This document shows positions 1 through 11,400 of a DNA stretch of 64,000 nt, piece by piece. Both the position numbers and the translations under genes were made by a program. The stretch's first letter is position 1; each line of letters starts with the position of its first letter. The notes beneath the pieces are model-generated. The model was given only the letters and a program-made list of their open reading frames with translations, did not search any database and had not been told where the DNA came from. The stretch is from Zerene cesonia (lineage: Eukaryota; Arthropoda; Insecta; Lepidoptera; Pieridae), in NCBI RefSeq assembly GCF_012273895.1, contig NC_052121.1, positions 8,147,624 to 8,211,623 of the forward strand, in the 5' to 3' direction.

Positions 1-845
1 ATTAGGAAGTGTCAGTATCATTTAAATATGCAATATGATTATTCTAATGATATTCTATTACATAAAAAAATGCTTAAATTTATTAATAACATGCATACTT
101 CAAACAGTTTTATTTCCTTTTATCTTTAAAATAATGAACCAAATGCGATTCTAGATCGTTAAAACTTCAAACATTCTCGGACTTAACGTCTTGTTAGATC
201 GAATCATTGTTTTGCATAATGCTGCACTATGTAAATTCTAAATATTGGAGCAGGGAACACTTAGCATCAATTTATTAATTATCATTGTTTTTGATTTGTA
301 ATCATCGATACTTGTGTATTTTATGTTTGTTAGATTAAAACCTTCATTTATGATATAAAAAAAGAATAAAATCTCTTTGATTCTATATTAATGATCTAAT
401 TAATTGTCGGTTATGTTTTTAGTATGGATTGATTTAAAAATATTTTTCCACAATTTATAGTTGTTTTCGTGCATTGGAAAAGTAATTCCGAGCCTTACAT
501 TTTAATTACTGGTATACAAGTAATTCTTCACGCTTTTCGATTACACCGTATGCATTGTAGATATTATGAGACGAAGTTTCAGTGTGTACATATACTAACC
601 TAACCTCACATCGTTTCAAAGGACAATGCTTTAATACTCTGCTTTATTTTGAGAAATAAAATATACAGCCTGAACATGGACATTATGTATAAACGACAAG
701 AAGCTTATCGCAATTAAATAAAAACACGATTACTCTTTAGAACTCTACCGTTACCTTCTACGTTAGGTTGAATATTGTGAGATAAGAAAATTGTACGATC
801 TATCTATGGATATTTATAGTTCTATAGATAATTTGAATTACTCAC
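1..845. other. AT-rich DNA, presumably first intron of the left-edge gene
   Basis: Lies downstream of the donor at 845-844 on the minus strand. I see no second exon of that gene, no RNA gene and no clear repeat here. Confidence 0.4.
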
Positions 846-1175
846 AAAGTGTGTAACATCGTCGATATGCGAATGCAACGTATCCAGGTTCTCTTCAGCA
901 AACATATGATTCTTCAGTCTTAACGGTTGTGGAACTTTCAAACGTAAGTTCGGTTTCACTAATCTCTTCTCGTTCTCACTATCAATGTCCACTTTCTCAC
1001 TAAAAGGACACCCATGGTATCCATTCATGTGTTCGGCCTTTGGTATACCTCTATCAACTTTATCACAGTCTTTAATTTTATCAACATTATTTTCCATCGT
1101 CGCTAATTCTTTATTCATCCCGTTCAAATGACTGGACTCTGTATCTTTTGAGCAACAGTTAAATATTTTTGACAT
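846..1175 (-). CDS. First coding exon of an unrecognised gene, continuing past the left edge
   Basis: I do not recognise this protein. The exon gives 110 residues from the ATG at 1175, starting MSKIFNCCSKDTESSHLNG and ending LDTLHSHIDDVTHF, where it meets a strong donor TTT|GTGAGT (GT at 845-844) in phase 0, so the gene continues outside the window. The middle is charged and low in hydrophobics; there is no signal peptide. The CC at residues 8-9 after a short hydrophobic lead could be acylated (inference). The C-terminal third, KPNLRLKVPQPLRLKNHMFA, is the most protein-like. Earlier codons in this frame lack an ATG. A TATA-like ATATATATTATG (about 1261-1250) and a TCAGT initiator (A at 1225) upstream suggest a start here and a leader of about 50 nt. 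Confidence 0.6.
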
Positions 1176-1224
1176 TTGAGCACTGAAAGCGATCACTGAA
1201 ATAATGCTAACTCGTGCACCCTAC

Positions 1225-1261
1225 TGAGTTGATTATTATCGAATGCAGCATAATATATATG
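1225..1261 (-). promoter_or_regulatory. Predicted core promoter of the left-edge gene
   Basis: On the minus strand a TATA-like ATATATATTATG (1261-1250) precedes the arthropod initiator TCAGT (1227-1223, A at 1225) by roughly 30 nt. The leader to the ATG at 1175 is about 50 nt. A splice acceptor-like TTATTTCAG (about 1202-1194) in that leader is an alternative reading in which the true first exon lies further upstream. Confidence 0.35.
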
Positions 1262-4200
1262 TATACGGTAGTAAGGCTCAAAGCGAACTGACAACTGGTT
1301 GTCTCGGCAACCGGTCTGTGGCTACTCCAAACTTCGAACACAAAACTATATCCGCAAAAAATATCAACAAGTGTGCGTCACGCTTTAAATGAAAAATCCA
1401 GTGTCACCAAATCACGACGCGGAGTCGCGGACTAGGAAAATTATTTTAATTGACTGATTAGTTACGTATAATCTGCGTCGAGTATTTACGGATATGCGCA
1501 TTTTTATGAATGAAATAAATATAAATAGAAGATTATTTTTATACTTGCGTTTGCGTTCAACAACTAGCGGATCTAAGATATTGATTTTTAACTTGAAGAT
1601 TAGTCTTCAAGCCTAGTTATTAGACCTACTTACGAAGGATGCTTGATAAAGCAAACTATTTATAGCGAAGGCCGTGGCTAGATTATCCTCCATTGTGAAC
1701 TAGGCATTGTTACGTGAAATTGTTTATCTACTTAAAAACTCTTTTACCTTGTATGTCGTTATTAAACATAAATTGAAATGTTGGAGTTTTGATTTTCTTA
1801 TGGAAAATATCATACTCATTCCTTATTCTTATTCTTCAAAAGAAATCGATAAGAAAATCATATCATTTATCTATGTTGTTATAACACATTTGTAGTGATA
1901 CAACAGTTTTGTATATTCTATTTATATCTAAAAATATTGTCAATTGAAAAAAGTGATAGTAGAATATTATCGTAAATCGTTATTGTCAAAGGTATTATTA
2001 GATTAAACAAATGTTTTATTCATCACGGGGACTTTTGTTAGGAAATTCCAATTCACTATTAGGTCTTATTCGTAATCCATAACGCTTCATGGTCTAAACC
2101 ACAGTTGAAATATCGCAGGTTCTCCCCGGTTTTCGAATGCAACTTCAATCACTTCCCAGTAAATCAAATGAATGACATATGACGAAATGTCTACGTGAGC
2201 ACTGTCATACAATCGCGAATTGAACAAGGTCTCAGAACTACCGCTTTTTAGCTTACTAAACACTGCCTTATAATTTTATAAAATTGTTACTCAATATGGA
2301 AAGCAGTGGCTAGGACCTCGGCCTTGAAGGGATTCCAGATTGGACGGGCACGCAATAAAACAAAATCATCGTGGGGAAAACAGCCCGTTAAAGAATCAGA
2401 TAAAACAAAAATCAATCAAACATTAAGATCTTGGGTCTTTTTAAAACGTTTGTAAACTTTGTCTATTTCTTATTTAACATGTTTCATATAGTTTACACGA
2501 ACTTCTACAGGCCTACCCTGTGACGTCATACCACATATTCATAATTTTAATATATTGTAGGTACCTACGTAAGTAAAAGAAATATTTTATGCATGAACTA
2601 TAAATTGTTGATTAGAAACAAAGGCTTCCGCACTAATATAGTTATGCAACGCTATTTAAATAAGCCTTTAAATAATACTCGTTTTATCTTAGAGTAAATT
2701 GAATTAAACGTTTACTTATCGTAACAAACATAATGTATTTAGTTGATAAATAATATTTGCATATTGATCACAATGTGGTCAAATTATGCCCATAAATAAA
2801 CAAGAGTTTCTATTGTGGAAATAGTATAAGATTTATAATTAAAAGACGTCATATTTTTTTTATAAAAATTATCACAGGAAGATGTCTCTAGTGATATCAT
2901 AAAATGCTAGAATCTCTTTATATAGGAAAAAATACGTGTATTATTTTCTTTAGAGACTAATCCATCATTAAGATCTTGTTTATATTTTATTTATTCTATA
3001 GATAATGGAGGGGCGAGAAAAAATAAAAATACAATTGAGTACGAAGGAACTTTATTTGATCGATACAGACAAATATTTCATTTTAATCAATTTTTGCAAC
3101 TAGATTTTTATTATATAATATAATCTCTTCAATAGCTGAAACAGTGCGAATAAATTTTGATATGAACGTCATAAAATTTTAGTCCCAAACGTGCATTCCA
3201 ATTTTACAAGATATGGTAATATTAATTATTAAATATCTGTTACATTTAAAAATATTCAAATTTGAAACATAGCTATAAGAATGTATATTTAATACTTATC
3301 GAACAAGAGTAATAGAAAATATTAATACATTTCTTAGGACTAGCTTAAAGAATCACAAAGTGAACGTTCACGCATAATAATAAAGTATAGGACAGTAAAA
3401 ATATTGAGTGACGATGTATGCTAAAACATTAATAAAGTATCTTAACTACCGATTATATATTATAATATTTGAGGAAGGATGATAATATAGTATCCATCGA
3501 ATTATAAATATTTTAATACTTGAATTAATCTAAGCATAACTTTATTACAAGCTACAAAAAAAATTACTAATTAAATTATGTACAAAAACATATTAATAAT
3601 ACTAAAAATCTTTATACAAAATTGCGACATTACAAAACGTAATTGATTATGTTAGAATGATACAGTGCACGTGTAAACAAAGATTTAAAGCAATTGTAAA
3701 ACCATGGGACATTCATTTAATATTAATATTTTAAATTGCGTATTGAGAAATAGATATTTCCATAACAGAAACGACAGTTGTTGTGTTTATTTAAAATGTC
3801 CAATGCTGTTAGAACTGCATATTATGAGGAGCATGATTTTTCTATGTAAAATTATATTTTAAACGTAAAAGAACTCTTACATAATAAACATATGGCATAG
3901 ACTTTCTAAATATAATTTAGTACTGAAAATTAAATTTATTTTTACTTTGTGCGTTAACACATCGACTTTGACCCTGCTTTGAATATATACAAAATAGCAA
4001 TAAAAATAGCGTTAATAAAATAGTTTATTTGAGCAGTTTTTATTCCAAATATAGTTAGTGAAATGAATAAGGATAGAATGTTATAACTATTTACATTAAA
4101 ATACAAAATCCAGCACAACCACTTCGAAATATTCTGGTTGAAGCAAATGCATTGAAAAAGCTAGATCAGCTCTAATTGACTCCATTAAAAATACACTGTG

Positions 4201-5168
4201 ATGGTAGTTAAAATGGAAACAATTTAATATCTAAAATTGATTAAGTTATATGTAAACTTCATAATGAACTCGTAAGTCAAATTGCTCGAATTTTTTAATG
4301 ATAAGCAAATATATTGATCATCGATCTTTATCTTACGTTAGGAAATGCAGATATAAATTACAAGTTTGAAAGCATTTCTTTTCAATATGAACCAACATCA
4401 ACATTGAGTTCATACTTGGATTCAATCCATAAATTTATTTATAATACTTAACTTCTTCGAATACACTTTCTCTAAATTTTATTCTACGTCCCCTCTCACA
4501 TCCCGCAAACATATTTTGTTAAGTCCTTGTAATTTTATTGTTTCATACATTTTTCAACAATAAGTGCTTTTTGTACCTTTGTAAAGTTTCCCATAGTCAA
4601 AATTTAATGCTACTGGTAATTTGTTCAAATTTCCCATTTAAATTAAAACAGTACAATGAATACTAAAGCGATGTGTTTGTCAAAATATACTTCAACATAA
4701 TTGTTAATAATCTGTGTACAGTACAAATTGACGTATGTGATTCTGACTATATCTAGAGAAATAGTCTACAAATTAAATAATAAAAAAGGTTGACATGGAA
4801 AACATACATATTATGATAACACACATATTATGATCAAAAGAAACCAAAAAGAATGAAACGTCTATTCAACATCACATTACATTTATGTAATTATTTTTGG
4901 AACAAATTTTATTTTCTATTATTATTATTTTTACACACAATCTACAAGAGCAAATAGTAACCGCCAATAGTAATATGAATGTATTTGAAATTACTGCAAA
5001 TCTGAAGGATAAAAAGGCAAACACGGCATAATCACAAACAGAATAAAACAATATATCTGAAACGGTAAACGTGTATCGAGTTCAATGTAAATCTAGTTAC
5101 AGACATGTACCAAGATTTTTGATGTGAATCAAATAACATAGAGTTTACTAACATGTATCTACTTTAGT
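1262..5168. other. AT-rich DNA between the left-edge gene and NOS; includes the NOS 3' end
   Basis: No convincing coding region on either strand. The distal part near 5168 must hold the NOS 3' UTR. The first AATAAA on the minus strand after the stop is at 4913-4908, a possible polyadenylation signal, but several others follow. A perfect TGACGTCA is at 2521-2528. Confidence 0.45.
4908..4913 (-). terminator. Candidate NOS polyadenylation signal AATAAA
   Basis: First AATAAA on the minus strand downstream of the NOS stop, which would make a 3' UTR of roughly 440 nt including the 16-bp array. The AT-rich background makes chance matches common. Confidence 0.25.
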
Positions 5169-5305
5169 GTATCAAGTTTGACATGTATCGAGTTTGAGGT
5201 GTATCGAGTTTAAGTGTATCGAGTGTGAGGTGTATCGAGTATGAGGTGTATCGAGTGTGTGGTGCATCGAGTGTGTGGTGTATCGAGTGAGAGGTGTAAC
5301 GAGTT
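5169..5305. repeat. 16-bp tandem array in the presumed NOS 3' UTR
   Basis: About nine head-to-tail copies of a 16-bp unit, best form GTATCGAGTGTGAGGT on the plus strand, with one or a few substitutions per copy and one 15-bp copy. A looser single copy lies at 5071-5086. The array ends about 35 bp from the NOS stop codon and is bordered on that side by a GC-rich stretch. Confidence 0.9.
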
Positions 5306-5339
5306 ATGTGTGCGGCCGCGGGGAGCGCGAGGAGCGGCG

Positions 5340-5450
5340 TCAGGGCAGCGCGGCGACGCGGTTGCGGCGCGCGGACTCGCGGGACGCGCTGTGCACCTCG
5401 GCGGTGCGCAGCGTTATACCGAATATGTCCTCGTGGTAGCGGTTCTCCTC
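5340..5450 (-). CDS. NOS: NOS exon 22 (C-terminus and stop)
   Basis: Residues 1171-1206 and [23 protein letters not shown], then [10 protein letters not shown] and RVAALP. The F in HEDIFG is the family's FAD-stacking aromatic; the rest is the C-terminal tail that modulates electron transfer. Acceptor CACGTAG|GAG. GC-rich, with a tandem repeat array starting about 35 bp past the stop. Confidence 0.95.
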   Translation of the reverse strand, partial: EENRYHEDIFGITLRTAEVHSASRESARRNRVAALP

Positions 5451-8400
5451 CTACGTGAATATCACCGAAGAACCGATGTATCATTATTGACTGAGCTTGG
5501 TTGAGGTATCATTATTGCTGGGTGGTTTCAACTTTACACGATCAGGGATTACGTAAGGATTGATGAGGGGAGTAAAGGAATGGGTAGGGTAGGGTAGGAA
5601 AAGGTAAAGATTGCGAGCTCCCCCACTCATCGATCGAAAAACAGTAGTCTTCACTGGCTACAGTTTCAAGCAAAGCTTTTGTGGGAGCTAGCCCAATTGA
5701 CAACATTTCAAAATTATAAGCTGTTTTTTTACTTTAATCGAAACTAGATCTAAAATAACAGGACCTGTATATTTTTGTTTTTTTTTTCAAAATATAGAGG
5801 GTTTCATTCATCTTTTTTTAGTTTAAAAATCTCATTCTAATATGTACAAGCATGACGTCATTAATTCACAAAAAACTGTAATTAATGACATTACATTTCA
5901 TTATATGCAAATTTAACATGAGAACATATTTGTGCTACTATATGTATGACGTCTTCACATCAAAATGAAATTTTATCAATTTGTGGCGAAATATGTCTAT
6001 ATTAAGGTCCATAAAGTGATACAAAATGCACATTATCACTTAAAGTTAGTTTAATGCGCTAAAATTGAAATTATGTTAATATCAAGGTGTAGGTATAAAA
6101 ATTTCATAATTGTTGACAAAAAATAACGCTAAAAGTATATGAAGCCGAATACTAACCTTTAATATAAACATGAAGTTTTGTGCTTGCTCATCGGTCATAT
6201 TGCCGTGTTTCTTAATGATCCCCTTTAACTTTTGATGAACGTCTTCCGCCATCTTACAATCACCGCACACATAGAAATGTGCTCCTGAATTTATAAGCAA
6301 ATCGTGTATTTCCGCTCCCTCTTTTTCCGCTAATTCTTGGACGTACATCTACAATACCATTAAAAGTGTTACCGGAGTTAAACGACCAGGAATATTTCCC
6401 AATACATTTTGTTTAAAGTGAAAAACTTAATTGCTCTCTTACTTATCCTCCAAACTTAGTTAAACTAAGTTTAGGGGATAAGTTAGAGAGAGAGAGCGAT
6501 GTATTTAATAATTTTACTTATATGTAATCGTATAAGGTAGTGCCTGGTGATCTGCATTACTGGTTAGTTGCTATCACAGGCACCAGTCCTCTCCATTTTT
6601 GTTTAATTGTATTTTTTTGTAACTGTAGTTGTTAGTTTTATTTTATTTTTATTGTTCAATGCACACATAGTAAAAAAAAAACATTTCGTACAATTGGTGT
6701 CCTTATCATTTAGCGATTTTTTCTAAGCAACCTTGGGATATATGGAAAATGAAAGATTCAAAAGGTAGATGTATGAGAAATAAGCATAGTTTTTGTGAGG
6801 AAATTAATAAATGTTATTATTATTACTTTCGGAATATTCTTTTCCCTCGACAGAGCGAGGAAGACTTTCGACAGTACGCCATCTCGCAACGCTTGCTCCT
6901 TCTCCTCTCGATACAGGTCCATGGTCCTGGTCCGACATCCGAAGAACAGCCAGACCGGACCAGCGTTGGGACGAGCTCGGGAATTGAGCAACGCTTTCCG
7001 ATGGTGCCAGAAACCTCGGAACGGCGCTATCCCCGTACCGGGACCTATCAGTATTAAGGGCACTGATAGATCTTGAGGTAGGTGGAAGTTGGGGGCGCTG
7101 AAACGTTTGGTCTCATTATAATTGGATATTGGAAATTGAAGAATTCAGAAATTAGCAATGTTAGCAATGTTGCTCTGGTTTGGCAGGAAGACACGGGTTC
7201 GCATACCGCCTCGTAATAATTTTATAATTCTTTATAAATGTCTGGTTTATAAAAGCATCTAAATGCTATAAAACTAAAAATTAAGAAAAAATGTAATATT
7301 TTCAATTTGACATAAGAATTTTGATGAAACTGCGATGCGTATTCAATGTCGAGGTCTGATTTTATGTTATTAATCAATATCCTTCGCTATAAAATAAGTA
7401 TCATCATGGTATAGTCATATCACTCAATTATACTAAAAAGCTATGTTCAAAATACATGCCTTTTCATCATTACTCGCCAGTTTTAGTATATGCACAAACT
7501 ATTCATCGATATCAAATATTGACTAACGGAAATAACAAACAATGACCCAACGTGTATAACAAAATTACCTTCGTATAAAGAGATAAACCTCATCCCCCGG
7601 CTTACGATCCATGAGATAATTCGAGCAAACACCATAATGCACTGGGCCTTCTCCATCTAGAACATTACATCACCCACATATAAATACGCAACAATCTCGG
7701 ATTTGACTCACTTCCGCGAGTGTCGAACATCAAAGCGAGCAAAAATTGTGTTCCACGAAATTCGCGGAACACAATTTTCCAATGGAATTAATTCATGTGT
7801 GGGAATGCATATTACGAATTGATGAGGTTAACGCGGCGAATGTTTCTTCGCTCGCTGTTAACTCGGATAGCCCCGTTTTCGTGACCGCAAGTTCCGTAGC
7901 TATTTACCTCAATAAATCAGAATTGTTGTCAAGGATGATGATTATTTATGGCGCGCGTTCGCTGGTTATTGTTTGTAAATATCTTGGTTAATTGTAATCG
8001 AAATTTTTTGATGATGATTTTTTTTTTCGATTATTGTGAAATGAGGTCACTTGTATCGTAACTTCTATGAGAAGTAATATAAATAGATCTGTAAAATTGT
8101 ACACAAAAGTTATGAATTTTGGTCAATCATAAAAGTGTAGGAACCGCAAGATATCGCAATTATCATCAGGCACCAATGCTGTATGCATTTGTAACTATAT
8201 ATTTGAGACTGTGATTTATAATTATTGTAGGTAGGTAGCATGAAGGTTTTCCAATATATTTTTATTTCCAATAACTTCATAAATGTTTTCAATATAAACT
8301 TTTAAGATTAATCATAAAAAAAATCGGAATTTCTCAGAAACAACGACACTTTGTTCTAAAATAATTTAAATTCCTTAGAAACGACACTTTACTTATATGA

Positions 8401-11400
8401 AAACTGTAAAAAAAATTCCCACCAGCATAAAAACCCCACTCACCCTGAGTCCTATACGTAACAACAGCAACAGTGAGGTGCAGACGCTTCGGATGAGCGA
8501 GAGGAGAAGAAGAGATCGAATAGAATCGTGGCTGCAAAGGAGAGAGTAACGCCGCGAGAAGAGAAGCACTCGGCTTAGCGGACGGGAACTGGTCCAGCAC
8601 TTCGGAGAGAGTCGGGAAGTAGAAGTGGCGCCAGTCCTCGTACGCTGAGGGGTCCTGGATGAAAATAATTATGAGCATTTTAATACCTTATGCTTTAAAA
8701 TTGTAACTTGAAATAAATTAGTTAAATTATGGATATTTCACCTAAAATTTCTATTGTATGGTTATTAGGATTTTATTCAAAGCAAATATCTTTAATATCT
8801 GTCTGTGTTTCATCACTACGTAATTTGTAATTTTAACTGACAGATAAACTCTACAGAACGTATTCAATGGTAATGAAACCAGCCATAAATCTTATTTTAA
8901 TATCACTTTAGAGTAGGGAATCATATTAAATCTTATTTTAAAATTTGTTCTTAAAATAAGAAAGTTGTACGAGTACATTCAGGTACGATTAACATTCATG
9001 ATCACGACTAACACAAAACGGGATCAAATTGTATATCTACATAACCATCATGTACAAATGCGAAAGTAATCTGTCTGTCCGTCTGTTCTTCACACCGAAA
9101 CACATAACCGGTTCAGAATAAATTTGGTACAGAGCTTGCTATACTCCTAGTTCGGTCCAAGATGTTAATCAAAACATCTTGGACCAAGCCTGTTTATTAT
9201 TTACAATCGAACTTCACTTCAGGCGAAAAGAAAAAGGACATCCCGATAATATAGGAATGGAAAGTATAGGAGTAAACCCTACTTCCATAGATAATACGGG
9301 TGAATCCGCGAGCGGTAAGCTAGCAAACCAAAATTACCGTCGCCAACACATTCAGCTGTTTCCTCTCGTTCTCACTAGAGCAAGTCTTCGCCAAGTATTG
9401 CAAGAGTATGGTCGTGGGTGGTGTGGTTATGTCCAGGAACCTCGTGAACAAATCGCGCACGCTGGCGGCCGGCAGCCTCTCGTGCGGTTCCCAAGATTTC
9501 ACCGGCCCTATGTAATTACCAACGTTTGGTGTGTGACCGGTTTGAGAACTCATTTTATGAGCGGACAATGAGGATGGACAATAATGACACTGTTTAGTAA
9601 TTGAATTAATTTATTCCTTTCTTATTTTTGATCACGAGGCGGGTTTCGAAACCGCGTCGTTTTGCCAAACCGTAGCCTCGTGACCAAAATTATATATATT
9701 ATTATTAATCATTTATTTTCTATACTTTAAAAATTTCTCATTTATAATTTGCATTTGAATGATATATAAAAACTTTTATTTTTGTTTTATTGCAAATAGA
9801 TTATGATAACGTTTTATGCAAATGACAGTGAGCATGAAAATCTAATCAACTGATTGAACATAATATGAATTAATAAATAATAAGATACAATTCGAAGCAT
9901 ACCGTTAGAAGTATGAGTTTCCTTCATTAGTTGCAAATTAACTGGAGTATCAAAATCTTCAATGTCCTTTAGTCTAGCTAGCAAATTGTCTACCAATTCC
10001 TTACGATTGCAAGCTATTATCCCAACATGATCTCCTGGATCATATTTAATTTCACTCTGCAAATAAATATCATGATACAATCTGGATACAACCTTATTTA
10101 CTGTGAGATTGAATTTAATTTTCCGTTTATTACCTTTGGTTCCATATCAATGAAAATAGTTGATCTTTCCGCGGTAGAATCTCCTAGATCCTTATTAGCT
10201 TTAACAGTGCACGTAATTAGTTGTCTATTTAATGCTGATTGTAGGCCATTCAGCAACGTCGGCGGTTTCCCAGCTGGATACGCGAATCTAACTGTTTCCT
10301 CACTCAATGTAACTGTTCCCAAAGCCCTCTTCGCCTCTTGTAATGTCTCGTCATCATCCAAACAGAATGTCTCACAGGCCACCTGGATTAAATTATCCAG
10401 AAAAATAAACTTCTGAGAATCGTTTGTATACAAACTTTTAGAAAAGATTTAGTATCGATTATATCAGATAAGGTATCTCTATGATTTATGAAATGTACAA
10501 ACGTAAACACGGATAACCGTGATATAGTGACGACATCTAGATAAACTATACAAATATGTATTATGCTGTATAAGATTATTAGGTCAAACTCTGTGATTTA
10601 TCTTAATTTGTTGCATTTATTCCTATTTAGTTATAGCATTCATTGAACAACAATATCGACCAAAGATTTTCTATAAGACATCTATAATTTTCTAAAGATC
10701 TATGCAACTTATATTCGACCTTTATTCGAATAACAGCCCTGAGAATTGTATCATTATAAATAAACAAAGTTATTTCAACAAAGCCTATATAATTCGAGGA
10801 TCTCGTAGCTACTCACTCTGCTACCCTATTCTATAAGTAGCTTGCCTACATACATCCTAAGATAACTAGCGTTATATATATATAACTGTTAAATAACAAA
10901 CAAAACCATTAAAAGACACGTATAATTTCCTGAACTCTGAAATACACCTAGTCTTCCGAAGACTTCGCAACTCACATTGAACACGCTGGACGCCCACTTG
11001 CGGAACGCCTGGTCCTGGCCGCACATCTCGTCGCCGGTGGCCACGTCGTGTATCCGCTCGCCGCCGAGCTCGCCCAGCAGCTTGTCCACGTACTTGCCGA
11101 AGTTGCAGAAGTTCGGGTACGCGCTGGAGCCGAGCGCGAACACCGCGAACCGCACGTTGCTCAGCGGACCGAAACTGTCTATGGACGTCGCGTCGGTTGC
11201 GCTGCCTGGGTTACCACCCGGTACGTTATTATGGAATGGTTTTATACTTGGAGCAGGGATTTTTTTTTTTTTTTTAATTTGAGAGAGGATTTGATTATTT
11301 GTATGTTCGCCATGTGTTCAAAATAACAGATTGACTTTTTTCCTGGTGAAATATGAAATTGTTAACTTAGTGAAAATCGTGGTGATCGGATAGTAAACAA

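Larger units (their letters stand above)
6349..6826 (-). other. NOS intron 20
   Basis: A 478-bp intron carrying two inverted repeats, annotated separately at 6432-6497 and 6540-6583. Otherwise AT-rich with nothing else recognised. Confidence 0.85.

Noticed and set aside
5169..5305. Repeat array considered as CRISPR
   Set aside because: Units are contiguous with no spacers, sit in a eukaryotic 3' UTR and are diverged; the same reasoning excludes 54212-54520.
9509..9604. Upstream extension of NOS exon 17 to include [14 protein letters not shown]
   Set aside because: No AG upstream of that stretch fits the phase left by exon 16, whereas TTACATAG at 9508 does and yields the expected NOS sequence.
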